A stretch of 64,000 nucleotides of DNA from Mycolicibacterium peregrinum (GTDB lineage Bacteria; Actinomycetota; Actinomycetes; Mycobacteriales; Mycobacteriaceae): contig NZ_LQPP01000046.1 in the NCBI RefSeq assembly GCF_002102345.1, positions 1 to 64,000 of the forward strand, given 5' to 3'. Below the pieces are notes generated by a model that was not told the origin of the DNA, searched no databases, and saw only the letters and a program-made list of their open reading frames with translations. The position numbers and the translations under genes were made by a program. Within the stretch, counting starts at the first letter, position 1, and each line of letters starts with the position of its first letter. This document shows, piece by piece, positions 25,304-34,323 of the stretch.

Positions 25304-26721
25304 TGCCGCACGTCATCACGCAGTCCTGCTGCAGCGACGCTTCGTGCGTCTACGCCTGCCCCGTCAACTGCATCCACCCCACGCCCGACGAACCCGACTT
25401 CCACACTGCCCAGATGCTCTACGTCGACCCGGTCGAGTGTGTCGATTGCGGCGCGTGCGTGTCGGCATGCCCAGTGGATGCGATCAAACCGCACACCAAG
25501 CTGACCGCCGCGGAGGATGTGTTCACCACTCTGAACGCCGATTCTTATGCCACACCCCGCCCCCGTCCGGTGCTGGCGCCGGTGGTGCCGCCGTTACAGG
25601 TGCGGGCGGGCGACCTGCGGGTGGCGATCGTCGGATCGGGCCCGGCCGCGATGTATGCCGCCGAAGAGGTGCTGACAATTCCCGGTGCCCGGGTGCGAAT
25701 CTATGAAAAGCTCACGCAACCCTACGGTTTGGCCAGGTACGGGGTGGCACCCGATCACCAGCGCACCCGCGGGGTGACCCGGCAGTTCGACCAGATCACC
25801 GCCGACCCCCGCCTGTCGATGCGTCTCGGAGTCGAGGTCGGCAGCGATGTCACCCATGACGATCTGCTGAATGAGCACCACGGCGTCATCTACGCCGTCG
25901 GCGCCTCAACCGACCGTCGGCTCGACATCCCCGGCGTCGACCTGCCCGGCGTCACCTCGGCCACCGACTTCGTCGCCTGGTACAACGGCCATCCCGATCA
26001 CGCCGGTCGTTCCTTCGACCTGTCTCATCGACGCGCTGTGGTGATCGGCAACGGCAATGTCGCACTCGACGTTGCACGTATCCTCACGATCGAACCGGAC
26101 CTGCTGGCGGGTACGACCATCGCACCTGCAGCTCTGGAAGCGCTGCGCCACAGTGCAATCGAAGAAGTGGTCGTGGTCGGGCGGCGCGGGATCGAGCAGT
26201 CCGCGTTCACCGTCCCCGAGCTGGTCGGGCTGTGCTCCACGCCGGGTGTCGACGTCGTCGTGCGTGACGAGGACCTGCGGATGCTGCCCGGATCGGATCC
26301 CCGGTCCGCGATTCTGCGCGCCGCGCCACGCGGAGCGGGTCGTCGCCGGATCGCGCTCGAATATCTGCTGTCACCCACCGCGATCCGCGGCCGGTCCGCG
26401 GCCACCGGTGTGGAGTTCGTCCATAACGAGCTGATCGCCGCGGCTGACGGATCGGTGCGGGTGAAATCGAGTGGGCGCGAACGGGTTATCGACGCCGGCC
26501 TGGTGCTGACGTCCATCGGTTACCGAGGCCGGCCGGTGGCGGGCTTGCCGTTCGACGAGGACACTGCGACGGTCCCGCATGAGGGCGGCCGGGTCACGCG
26601 GGGCGTCTACGTCACCGGCTGGATCAAACGCGGGCCGACCGGCTTCATCGGGACCAACAAGTCCTGCGCCCAGGAAACTGTGCGGAGCCTGGTCGACGAT
26701 TACAACGCCGGACTGCTCTAG
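25303..26721 (+). CDS. fprB: Ferredoxin-NADP reductase with fused ferredoxin domain (FprB-like)
   Basis: 472 residues. The N-terminal ~65 form a bacterial ferredoxin with two cluster-binding sets: Cys9/15/19/23, and Cys46/49/52/56 in CVDCGACVSACP. Residues from about 105 on form a ferredoxin-NADP reductase of the adrenodoxin reductase type, with FAD motif VAIVGSGPAAMYAAEEV, NADP motif VVIGNGNVALDVARIL and a C-terminal GWIKRGPTGFIGTNK. It moves electrons from NADPH through FAD to the cluster, most likely to feed the AurF-like oxygenase whose stop its start overlaps (TGATG). Its end overlaps the opposing TetR gene by 4 bp. Confidence 0.92.
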   Translation: MPHVITQSCCSDASCVYACPVNCIHPTPDEPDFHTAQMLYVDPVECVDCGACVSACPVDAIKPHTKLTAAEDVFTTLNADSYATPRPRPVLAPVVPPLQVRAGDLRVAIVGSGPAAMYAAEEVLTIPGARVRIYEKLTQPYGLARYGVAPDHQRTRGVTRQFDQITADPRLSMRLGVEVGSDVTHDDLLNEHHGVIYAVGASTDRRLDIPGVDLPGVTSATDFVAWYNGHPDHAGRSFDLSHRRAVVIGNGNVALDVARILTIEPDLLAGTTIAPAALEALRHSAIEEVVVVGRRGIEQSAFTVPELVGLCSTPGVDVVVRDEDLRMLPGSDPRSAILRAAPRGAGRRRIALEYLLSPTAIRGRSAATGVEFVHNELIAAADGSVRVKSSGRERVIDAGLVLTSIGYRGRPVAGLPFDEDTATVPHEGGRVTRGVYVTGWIKRGPTGFIGTNKSCAQETVRSLVDDYNAGLL

Positions 26722-27431
26722 CGCTTGGTCAGCGCGGCGATCACGGCCGTGAACTCGTCGTCGCGGTTGATCTCCAGGCCGCTGGCGCGGGCCGCGCCGT
26801 CCAGGACGTACCAGGCGAAGTCGGCCAGGTGTGTCACGACCTCTTCCCGTGACCGCTCCGGCGCCGCGCCGCGGATCCACGCCGACAGGGTGGCTTCCAC
26901 CATCGTCACCACCGCGAACGGAACGGTCTTGAACGCGCTGTCGTCCACGCCGATGGTTTGGGCGATCGCGGCGATGACCTCCTCGGACTGCCTGGTCATC
27001 CGCAGCTTCAGCTCGCTGACCGCGTCGAGCGTGCCGTCGCCCTCGAACGTCGGACCGCGCCGGACGAAGTCATCGAGCCGCGGGTGATCGAGCATCCAAT
27101 CGGCAACCGCCGCCACGGTGCGGGTCAGGATGTCGCGCAAGGAGCCGTTGGAGACATCGAGGTTGGTGTCGAGAACCGCGGCAAAATCGTCGAACACCCA
27201 GGACCGGACCCGCCGCTCAAGCTCGTCCTTGCCGGCGAACTGCCGGTACACCACCGACTTCGCCAGCCCGGCGCGCTCCGCGATGCGCACCATCGAGATT
27301 TCCGTGCCCGGCGGATTCTCCTCGACCAATGCCACCGCAGCCTGCAGGATCTGGGCACGCCGCTCGGTGTTGTGCTGCTCCCAGCGGGCCTCATAACCGC
27401 TGACCGCAGCGGGATCGGTGGCGGTCGGCAT
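26718..27431 (-). CDS. TetR-family transcriptional regulator
   Basis: 237 residues. The N-terminal helix-turn-helix is clear (ISMVRIAERAGLAKSVVYRQFAGKDEL), preceded by RRAQILQAAVALVEE. The helical C-terminal domain binds an unknown ligand. It is convergent with fprB and overlaps it by 4 bp, so it is the natural candidate to bind the palindrome upstream of the AurF-like gene; this is inference. The start ATG 27431 (MPTATDPAAVSG) leaves a ~25-residue lead before the DNA-binding domain. Confidence 0.87.
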   Translation of the reverse strand: MPTATDPAAVSGYEARWEQHNTERRAQILQAAVALVEENPPGTEISMVRIAERAGLAKSVVYRQFAGKDELERRVRSWVFDDFAAVLDTNLDVSNGSLRDILTRTVAAVADWMLDHPRLDDFVRRGPTFEGDGTLDAVSELKLRMTRQSEEVIAAIAQTIGVDDSAFKTVPFAVVTMVEATLSAWIRGAAPERSREEVVTHLADFAWYVLDGAARASGLEINRDDEFTAVIAALTKR

Positions 27432-27555
27432 GGCTCCACCCTACCGACGGCGTCGCGCCCGATAAGCCGGATAAGCAGCTCTCGATGAGTCAAACGGTTG
27501 CGGGCGGCGCATTCAGGCTGTTCGGTCGTACGGTGGACGGAAAGGATGTGACGAC

Positions 27556-28926
27556 GTGACGGAGCCGCAACGGCAGAACCTGCTGATCGTGCACTGGCAT
27601 GATCTGGGGCGCTACCTCGGCGTATATGGTCACCGGGACGTGGCCAGCCCGCACCTCGACCGCCTTGCCGCCGAGGGGGTGCTGTTCACCCGCGCCCACG
27701 CCACCGCCCCGCTGTGCTCGCCGTCCCGGGGCTCGCTGTTCACCGGTCGCTACCCGCAGAGCAACGGCCTGGTGGGCCTGGCCCACCACGGCTGGGAGTA
27801 CCGCACCGGGGTACGCACCCTCCCGCACCTACTTGCCGAATCAGGCTGGCACACAGCCCTGTTCGGGATGCAACACGAAACCTCGCAGCCGGCCAATCTG
27901 GGGTACGCCGAGTACGACGTGTCGAACTCGTTCTGCGAGTACGTCGTCGAGCAGGTCAACGCCTGGCTGACCACTCCGCCGCGGCAACCGTTCCTGCTCA
28001 CCGCCGGATTCTTCGAAACGCACCGGCCGTACCCGCGCGAGCGATACGAACCGGCCGATCCGCGTTCCGTCGAGCCTCCCGACTATCTGCCCGACACCGC
28101 CGAGGTGCGCGACGACCTCGCGGAGTTCTACGGATCGATCGCGGTCGCCGACGCGAAGGTGGGCGAACTGCTCGCCACGTTGGCCACGACCGGTCTCGAC
28201 GAGAGCACCTGGGTGGTGTTCATGACCGACCACGGGCCGGCGTTGCCCCGGGCCAAGTCGACGCTGTACGACGCCGGCACCGGCATCGCGTTGATCGTGC
28301 GCCCGCCGAAAGGCGCGCGCATAACTCCACGCCGCTACGACGAACTGTTCAGCGGGGTCGATCTGCTCCCCACCCTGCTCGACCTCCTCGGCGTCGAGAT
28401 CCCCGACAAGGTCGAGGGCCTGTCACATGCCAGCAACCTCACGTCGACGCCTACGGAAACGGCTGAGGTCCGGTCCGAGGTGTACACCACAAAGACCTAT
28501 CACGATTCTTTCGACCCGATCCGCGCCATTCGCACAAAGGAATACAGCTATATCGAAAATTACGCGGCGCGGCCATTGTTGGACCTGCCGTGGGATATCG
28601 CCGACAGCCCCTCGGGACGATCACTCGGCGATACCGTCCTGAGCCCCCGTCCCGGTCGCGAACTGTACGACCTCGTCGCGGACCCGACCGAGAGCAACAA
28701 CCTGCTGGGACCGGACGCCACCGACAAGGCCGAGGCGATCGCCAACAACCTGGCACTGTTACTGAACGACTGGCGCGAGAAGACGCTCGATGTCATTCCC
28801 TCCGAATTCGCCGGCACCCGGATATCGGAGCGCTACACCGAGACGTATCTGCATATCCACGGCCGCCCGGCCAGCAGCAGATCGGCCATCGCCACAGACC
28901 GCGGCATCACCGATACCCACCAATAG
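27556..28926 (+). CDS. Type I sulfatase
   Basis: 456 residues of alkaline-phosphatase fold. The maturation motif is CSPSR (Cys54), the cysteine converted to formylglycine by the sulfatase-modifying enzyme, followed by GSLFTGR. Metal-ligand regions include HWHDLGRYLG near the N-terminus and VVFMTDHGPALP mid-protein. No signal peptide is seen, so it should act in the cytoplasm. It sits 78 bp upstream of the Stf0 start on the same strand, as in M. tuberculosis Rv0296c-Rv0295c (from memory). It may remove sulfate from the Stf0 product or from scavenged sulfate esters. GTG 27556 follows AAAGGA. Confidence 0.9.
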   Translation: MTEPQRQNLLIVHWHDLGRYLGVYGHRDVASPHLDRLAAEGVLFTRAHATAPLCSPSRGSLFTGRYPQSNGLVGLAHHGWEYRTGVRTLPHLLAESGWHTALFGMQHETSQPANLGYAEYDVSNSFCEYVVEQVNAWLTTPPRQPFLLTAGFFETHRPYPRERYEPADPRSVEPPDYLPDTAEVRDDLAEFYGSIAVADAKVGELLATLATTGLDESTWVVFMTDHGPALPRAKSTLYDAGTGIALIVRPPKGARITPRRYDELFSGVDLLPTLLDLLGVEIPDKVEGLSHASNLTSTPTETAEVRSEVYTTKTYHDSFDPIRAIRTKEYSYIENYAARPLLDLPWDIADSPSGRSLGDTVLSPRPGRELYDLVADPTESNNLLGPDATDKAEAIANNLALLLNDWREKTLDVIPSEFAGTRISERYTETYLHIHGRPASSRSAIATDRGITDTHQ

Positions 28927-29004
28927 TTTTCCTCACGGTGAACGAAAACTCTTGACGCTTACATAAATAGGCGCCGCAAACAAACCATGATTAGAGTCTC
29001 GCCC

Positions 29005-29808
29005 ATGCCAGATCATCCGACGGCCTACCTGGTGCTCGCGTCCCAGCGCAGCGGCAGCACCTTGCTGGTGGAATCCCTGCGTGCCACCGGCATGGCCGGC
29101 GAGCCCCAGGAGTTCTTCCAGTACCTGCCGACCACGAGTATGTCGCCGCAGCCGCGGGAATGGTTCGCCGGTGTCGAGGACGAATCGATCCTGCGCCTGC
29201 TCGACCCCCTGGTCGAGGGCAAGCCGGACCTGGCCCCGGCCGAGATCTGGCGTGATTACATCCGCACCGTCGGCCGGACCCCCAACGGGGTGTGGGGCGG
29301 GAAACTGATGTGGAACCAGACGCCGCTGCTGCTGGACCGCGTCGAGGGTCTACCCGAACGATCCGGACCAGGTCTGCTCGCCGCGATCCGCGATGTCACC
29401 GGCAGCGACCCGGTGCTCGTCCACGTCTACCGTCCCGACGTTGTGTCGCAGGCAGTTTCGTTCTGGCGGGCGGTGCAGACCAGAGTGTGGCGCGGCCGGG
29501 CCGATCCGGTGCGCGATGCCCGTGCGGAGTACCACGCGGGTGCCATCGCCCACGTGATCCGGCTGCTGCAGGCCCAGGAGGAGGGTTGGCGCTCCTGGTT
29601 CGCCGAGGAGAACATCTCCCCCATCGACGTGTCGTACCCGTATCTGTGGCGCAACCTGACGACCGTGGTGGCCACGGTGCTGGAGGCGCTGGGCCTCGAC
29701 CCGCGACTGGCGCCGCAGCCGGTTCTGGAACGTCAGGCCGATCAGCGGTCCGACGAATGGGTGGACCGCTACCGCCGCGATGCCGAGAAGGAGGGGTTGC
29801 CGGTATGA
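29005..29808 (+). CDS. stf0: Trehalose 2-sulfotransferase Stf0
   Basis: 267 residues, very similar to the M. smegmatis Stf0 I remember: MPDHPTAYLVLASQRSGST contains the PAPS 5'-phosphosulfate loop SQRSGST. GVWGGKLMWNQTP and the C-terminal VLERQADQRSDEWVDRYRR are also typical. It transfers sulfate from PAPS to trehalose, giving trehalose-2-sulfate, the core of sulfolipids. ATG 29005 was chosen because it matches the known N-terminus; an ATG six codons upstream is in frame. The stop overlaps cysD by ATGA, so donor synthesis and transfer are coupled in one operon. Confidence 0.95.
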   Translation: MPDHPTAYLVLASQRSGSTLLVESLRATGMAGEPQEFFQYLPTTSMSPQPREWFAGVEDESILRLLDPLVEGKPDLAPAEIWRDYIRTVGRTPNGVWGGKLMWNQTPLLLDRVEGLPERSGPGLLAAIRDVTGSDPVLVHVYRPDVVSQAVSFWRAVQTRVWRGRADPVRDARAEYHAGAIAHVIRLLQAQEEGWRSWFAEENISPIDVSYPYLWRNLTTVVATVLEALGLDPRLAPQPVLERQADQRSDEWVDRYRRDAEKEGLPV

Positions 29809-30719
29809 CAGCTTCTGACACCGTGCATGTCGACGAGCTGCGACTGCTGGAAGCCGAGGCGGTGCACATCATCCGCGAGGTCGTCGCCGAACTGCAGCGG
29901 CCGGTGCTGCTGTTCTCGGCGGGCAAGGATTCCATCGTCCTTTTGCGGCTGGCCGAGAAGGCTTTTCGCCCCTCGCCGTTGCCGTTCCCGGTGCTGCATG
30001 TGGATACCGGGCACAACTTCGAGGAGGTCATCGAGTTCCGTGACCGCCGCACCACCGGGCTCGGGCACAAGCTGGTGGTGGCCTCGGTACAGGAGACCAT
30101 CGACAGCGGTCGGGTGGCCGATCCGGGGCCGGGTGCCTCACGCAACCGCCAGCAGACACGCACGCTGCTCGACGCACTGGAGGCCGGTGGATTCGACGCG
30201 GCGTTCGGCGGCGCCCGCCGCGACGAAGAACGGGCCCGGGCCAAGGAACGCATCCTGAGCTTCCGCGACGAGTTCGGTCAGTGGGATCCGCGGGCCCAGC
30301 GCCCCGAGCCGTGGTCGCTCTACAACGGCCGGATCCGCAAGGGCGAGCAGGTGCGGGTGTTCCCGCTCTCCAACTGGACCGAACTCGACATCTGGCGCTA
30401 CATCGAGCTGGAAAACCTTGAGCTGCCGTCGATCTACTTCGCCCACGAGCGCGAGGTGTTCGAGCGCGACGGCATCCTGCTCGCGGTGTCCGAGTACGCC
30501 GCACCCACCGGCGCCGAGAAGTCCGCGGTGGAGTGGGTGCGCTACCGCACCGTCGGCGACCTGACCATCACCGGAGCCGTGCGGTCGCGGGCCACCACCA
30601 TCGACGGGGTGATCACCGAGATCTCGGCGGCCACCGTCTCCGAACGCGGCGAGACCCGCGCCGATGACCGAACGTCCGTTGCGGCGATGGAAGACCGGAA
30701 ACGGGAGGGGTACTTCTGA
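29805..30719 (+). CDS. cysD: Sulfate adenylyltransferase small subunit CysD
   Basis: 304 residues with the PP-loop SAGKDS (residues 38-43), VLHVDTGHNF and the family block GGARRDEERARAKER. It makes adenylyl sulfate (APS) from ATP and sulfate, driven by GTP hydrolysis on CysN. It overlaps stf0 by ATGA and cysNC by TGATG. In M. tuberculosis the cysDNC genes lie away from stf0 (from memory), so this arrangement looks specialised for sulfolipid or sulfotrehalose production; a second, assimilatory copy may exist elsewhere. Confidence 0.95.
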   Translation: MTASDTVHVDELRLLEAEAVHIIREVVAELQRPVLLFSAGKDSIVLLRLAEKAFRPSPLPFPVLHVDTGHNFEEVIEFRDRRTTGLGHKLVVASVQETIDSGRVADPGPGASRNRQQTRTLLDALEAGGFDAAFGGARRDEERARAKERILSFRDEFGQWDPRAQRPEPWSLYNGRIRKGEQVRVFPLSNWTELDIWRYIELENLELPSIYFAHEREVFERDGILLAVSEYAAPTGAEKSAVEWVRYRTVGDLTITGAVRSRATTIDGVITEISAATVSERGETRADDRTSVAAMEDRKREGYF

Positions 30720-32620
30720 TGACGAGGCGAGCGGAGCGCAGCGGAGCGACGAGGAATCAGGCACGGCCGCGTCAACTGCTGCGCATCACCACCGCCGGTT
30801 CGGTGGACGACGGCAAGAGCACCCTGATCGGCCGCCTGCTGCACGACACCGACAGCCTGCCGCTGGACCACCTTGAGGCCGTCACCGATTCGGAAGGCGT
30901 GGCCGACCTCGCCGCGCTGTCCGATGGTCTGCGGGCCGAACGGGAGCAGGGCATCACCATCGATGTCGCCTACCGTTTCTTCTCCACCGCCACCCGCAGT
31001 TACATCCTGGCCGACACCCCGGGGCACGAGCGCTACACCCGCAACATGTTCACCGGTGCCTCCAATGCGCACGTGGCGATCCTGCTGGTCGATGCCCGGG
31101 CCGGAGTGCTGCGCCAGACCCGCCGCCACGCCCGCATCGCGAAGCTGTTGGGCATCACGCACTTCGTCGCCACGGTCAACAAGATCGACCTGGTCGACTT
31201 CGACAAGGGCCGGTTCGCCGAGGTCGAGCGGGAGCTGCAGCAGGTCGCAGACCGGCTCGGCGGGCTCGATCTGACGGTAATCCCGATCGCGGCCAAGCTC
31301 GGCGACAATGTGGTGCACCGCTCCGAGAACACGCCCTGGTACGACGGGCCGACCCTGCTCGAATACCTCGAAGAGGTCGAACTGTCTGCGCCGCATGCAG
31401 ATCCGGCCAGCCTGCGACTCGCCGTCCAATGGGTGTCGCGGCCGACTGCCGAACAGCGTCGCCGCTACACCGGCCGTCTGTCCGCGGGCACACTGCAGGT
31501 CGGTGACCCCGTCGTGAGCCTGCCGGCTGGTACCCGCTCGGTCGTGACGGCCCTGGACACGCTCGACGATGACCGCACCGTCGGCGTTGCGCCACTGTCG
31601 GTTTCGATCGAGCTGGCCGACGACATCGATGTGGGCCGCGGCGACGTCCTCGTCAGTGGCCGCTCGGACCCGGCGCTGCCGGTGCTGGCCCGTGAGGTCG
31701 ACGCGACGGTGTGCTGGTTCTTCGACGATCCGCTGCGCGCCGGCGACCGGCTGGCGCTCAAGCAGGGTGCCCGCACGGTGCGGGCCACGGTCCAGGAGTT
31801 GCACACCAAGCTGGACCCGGAAACCCTGGACGAGGTCGAGACCCCGGTTGAGCTGGCGCTCAACGACATCGGCTCGGTCACGCTGCGCACCAGCTCGGTG
31901 ATCGTCGCCGACAACTACGCCGACAACCGCGACAACGGGGCGTTCATCCTCATCGACGAGGTGTCCAATGACACCGTCGGCGCCGGGATCATCCTGCAGG
32001 CCCGGGAGCTCAAGCCGAGCGGGCACAACCGCTCCGACATCAAATGGCACCCCTCGTCACTGGACCGCGACTACCGCTGGAACAGCACGGGACAACGCGG
32101 CGCCACGATCTGGTTCACCGGCCTGCCCGCATCCGGCAAGTCCACGCTGGCGGTGGCGGTTGAGCGCGCCCTGGTCGAAGCAGGTCAGGTGGCGTATCTG
32201 CTCGACGGCGACAACCTGCGTCACGGCCTGTCCGATGATCTCGGCTTCTCCGCCGGTGACCGGACCGAGAACATCCGACGCGTCGGACATCTGACCCGGC
32301 TGCTGGCCGATGCCGGCGTCGTGGCCCTGGCCTCGCTGGTCTCACCGCTGAAGTCGGACCGGGATACCGCACGGGCCCTCAACGACGCCGCCAAGCTGCC
32401 GTTCATCGAGGTGCATGTGGCGACCTCGCTGGCCGAGTGCGAGCGCCGGGACCCCAAGGGCCTCTATGCCCGGGCCCGCGCCGGCGAGCTCTCCGGGCTC
32501 ACCGGCGTCGACGCCCCCTACGAGGCCCCGGAGAACCCCGATCTGGTGCTCGACACGACCGGCGCCGTCATCGACGACCTGGTCCAGCAGGTGATCGATC
32601 TGCTCGACACCCGCCGCTAA
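30719..32620 (+). CDS. cysNC: Bifunctional sulfate adenylyltransferase GTPase/APS kinase CysNC
   Basis: 633 residues. The CysN part (about 20-440) has GTPase motifs GSVDDGKST (27-35), DTPGHERYTRNM and NKIDLVD. The CysC part has the kinase P-loop GLPASGKST near residue 467 and DGDNLRHGLSDDLGFS. Together with CysD it makes PAPS, the donor for Stf0. The first ~18 residues (MTRRAERSGATRNQ) are basic and coded by a repetitive AGCGGAGCGCAGCGGAGCG stretch, not typical of CysN. ATG 30719 overlaps the cysD stop (TGATG), yet the conserved domain only begins near residue 19, so the added lead looks acquired. Confidence 0.95.
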   Translation: MTRRAERSGATRNQARPRQLLRITTAGSVDDGKSTLIGRLLHDTDSLPLDHLEAVTDSEGVADLAALSDGLRAEREQGITIDVAYRFFSTATRSYILADTPGHERYTRNMFTGASNAHVAILLVDARAGVLRQTRRHARIAKLLGITHFVATVNKIDLVDFDKGRFAEVERELQQVADRLGGLDLTVIPIAAKLGDNVVHRSENTPWYDGPTLLEYLEEVELSAPHADPASLRLAVQWVSRPTAEQRRRYTGRLSAGTLQVGDPVVSLPAGTRSVVTALDTLDDDRTVGVAPLSVSIELADDIDVGRGDVLVSGRSDPALPVLAREVDATVCWFFDDPLRAGDRLALKQGARTVRATVQELHTKLDPETLDEVETPVELALNDIGSVTLRTSSVIVADNYADNRDNGAFILIDEVSNDTVGAGIILQARELKPSGHNRSDIKWHPSSLDRDYRWNSTGQRGATIWFTGLPASGKSTLAVAVERALVEAGQVAYLLDGDNLRHGLSDDLGFSAGDRTENIRRVGHLTRLLADAGVVALASLVSPLKSDRDTARALNDAAKLPFIEVHVATSLAECERRDPKGLYARARAGELSGLTGVDAPYEAPENPDLVLDTTGAVIDDLVQQVIDLLDTRR

Positions 32621-33459
32621 CCAGTGATTTCGGTGCATCCAGTAACGCCTGGCGTTACTGAATGCACCGAAATCGCGTCGATGATGCGGTCGGCGTGGGT
32701 GAGGTACAGCCCGTGGGCGGCACCCGGGATCTCGACGAGCTCCGCGTTTGGCAGCAGTGCGGCCGTGCGTCGTCCGGTGAGCTCGATGGGCGTCGACGCG
32801 TCGGCGTCACCGTGGAGCAGCAGCACCGGAAGATCGAGTTCGGCGAGCTCGGCACGGTAGTCGGTGTGCGCGCCCATCCGCTGCGTGGCGAGCAGGGTCT
32901 CGACGGGCACCGCAGCGATCTGGTCCACGGTCCAGTCGACGATCTCGGGTGCCACCGGGTGGGCCCCGTAGAAGGGTGGGGCATTGTCGATACACCATTG
33001 CCGCACATCGCGTTCCAGCTCGACCAGCATGGCGTCGAGCATCGCCTCGGGGACGCCGTCAGGGTTGTCCGCGGTCTGGACCACCAGCGGGAGTTGCCCG
33101 GCCACCAGCACCGCGCGATTCACCCGCCCGCTCCCGTGCCGACTGAGGTACCGCACGATCTCGCCGCACCCGAGCGAATGCCCCACGAGCATCACATCGT
33201 CGAGATCCAGGTGGTCGAGCACTCGGGCCAGGTCGTCGGCCGGCAGATCCACGGTCCACTCACCGTCATAGGCGCCCGAGCCTCCGTGCCCGCGCCGGTC
33301 ATAGGCGACACAGCGAAAACCCTTGTCCACGAGGCGGTCGATCACCTGATTCCACTGGCCCGAGTTGAGTCCCCACGAGTGGGTGAACACCAGCACCGGC
33401 CCGGATCCGGTGTCGGTGTAGTGGATGTCGGTTCGGTCGGTGGTCTCCAACGTAGGCAT
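32617..33459 (-). CDS. Alpha/beta hydrolase (non-haem haloperoxidase-like)
   Basis: 280 residues with the nucleophile elbow VGHSLGCG, the oxyanion region FTHSWGLNSGQW, an acid in LLLHGDADAST and His in GAAHGLYLTH. This combination is typical of the chloroperoxidase/hydrolase clan; no cofactor is needed. Natural substrate unknown. The final ~16 residues (after DRIIDA) are encoded inside a palindromic repeat, and the stop overlaps the cysNC stop, so the C-terminus has been extended by that element. Monocistronic. Confidence 0.88.
   Translation of the reverse strand: MPTLETTDRTDIHYTDTGSGPVLVFTHSWGLNSGQWNQVIDRLVDKGFRCVAYDRRGHGGSGAYDGEWTVDLPADDLARVLDHLDLDDVMLVGHSLGCGEIVRYLSRHGSGRVNRAVLVAGQLPLVVQTADNPDGVPEAMLDAMLVELERDVRQWCIDNAPPFYGAHPVAPEIVDWTVDQIAAVPVETLLATQRMGAHTDYRAELAELDLPVLLLHGDADASTPIELTGRRTAALLPNAELVEIPGAAHGLYLTHADRIIDAISVHSVTPGVTGCTEITG
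32626..32674. repeat. Palindrome between convergent cysNC and hydrolase genes
   Basis: Arms of 24 bp (GATTTCGGTGCAT and AGTAACGCC with complements) with two adjacent mismatches and a 1-nt centre. It lies 5 bp after the cysNC stop and inside the 3' end of the opposing gene, so it can act as terminator for cysNC. Confidence 0.8.
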
Positions 33460-33512
33460 GCGTCGATGGTCGGCCGCGCAGGTACGTCTGTCGATTACGT
33501 CGTAGGTAATGG

Positions 33513-34280
33513 CTACCGCGCGACTTGCGCCACCACGAAAACGCGACGGAACGGGAAGAACGTCGTGCCATCAGCGCGCTGAGGGTAGGCCTCGGCCAGC
33601 ATCGGGATGATGGCCTGGCGGTATTGCTCCCACATCTGCTCGCTCAGCCGACCCTTGACCTGCGTCAGAGCCGTCCCGGTGATCCAGTCCAGAACCGGTG
33701 TCTCACCGGTCAATTGGTGGACGTACGTGGTCTCCCAGGCGTCCACCACACACCCCGCATCGGTCACCAGCGCGGCGTATTCGACAGGTGTGTCGACCTG
33801 GCCGACATCGCGCCACGGCATATCGCGCAGCGGCTCGATGAACGGTTCACGACGGGCCAGTTCCCGCACTGCATGGTGGGACGGAGCATCGAAATTGCCC
33901 GGCACCTGGAAGGCGATCCAGGATCCCGGCGCCAACTGTCCGGCCCAGCGCACCAGGAGTTCGCGATGGGTGGGCACCCACTGCAGTGCCGCGTTGGTGA
34001 CCACCACATCGGTGTCGGGTTGCGGCGTCCACTCCTCGATCGCCCCGACGTGTGCTTCGAGCCCGCGGGACTGCGCTGCCGCGACCATCTCCGGGGAGCT
34101 GTCCCACGCCTCCAGCGTCGCACCCGGCCAGCGCTGCGCGAGCGTCTCGGTGAGGTTGCCCGGCCCGCAACCCAGGTCGACCACCCGGCGTGGTGACTCC
34201 GCCGCGACCCGCGTGAGCAGGTCGTAGAACGGCCGGCCCCGATGGTCGGCGAAGGCGAGGTACGTGTCCGGATTCCACAT
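33513..34280 (-). CDS. tam: Trans-aconitate 2-methyltransferase
   Basis: 255 residues of a class I SAM methyltransferase. Motif I is VVDLGCGPGNLTETLAQRWP and the acidic SAM-ribose contact follows in LEAWDSSPEMV. The N-terminus MWNPDTYLAFADHRGRPF and the block VVTNAALQWVPTHRELL are typical of Tam, which methylates trans-aconitate, a spontaneous by-product that inhibits aconitase. ATG 34280 gives exactly this start; the longer open frame is not conserved-looking. Divergent from the amidohydrolase with 43 bp between starts. It corresponds to Rv0294 in order (from memory). Confidence 0.92.
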   Translation of the reverse strand: MWNPDTYLAFADHRGRPFYDLLTRVAAESPRRVVDLGCGPGNLTETLAQRWPGATLEAWDSSPEMVAAAQSRGLEAHVGAIEEWTPQPDTDVVVTNAALQWVPTHRELLVRWAGQLAPGSWIAFQVPGNFDAPSHHAVRELARREPFIEPLRDMPWRDVGQVDTPVEYAALVTDAGCVVDAWETTYVHQLTGETPVLDWITGTALTQVKGRLSEQMWEQYRQAIIPMLAEAYPQRADGTTFFPFRRVFVVAQVAR

Positions 34281-34323
34281 GCCCCGATCATGCCCGGAAC
34301 CCGGGTCGATATCGTCGGACGCG

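Noticed and set aside
30542..32050. 502-codon open frame antisense to cysNC
   Set aside because: Shadow frame; the GTPase and kinase motifs lie on the other strand.
33459..33512. Possible operator between the hydrolase and tam
   Set aside because: Both genes read leftward and I see no palindrome; only a short spacer.
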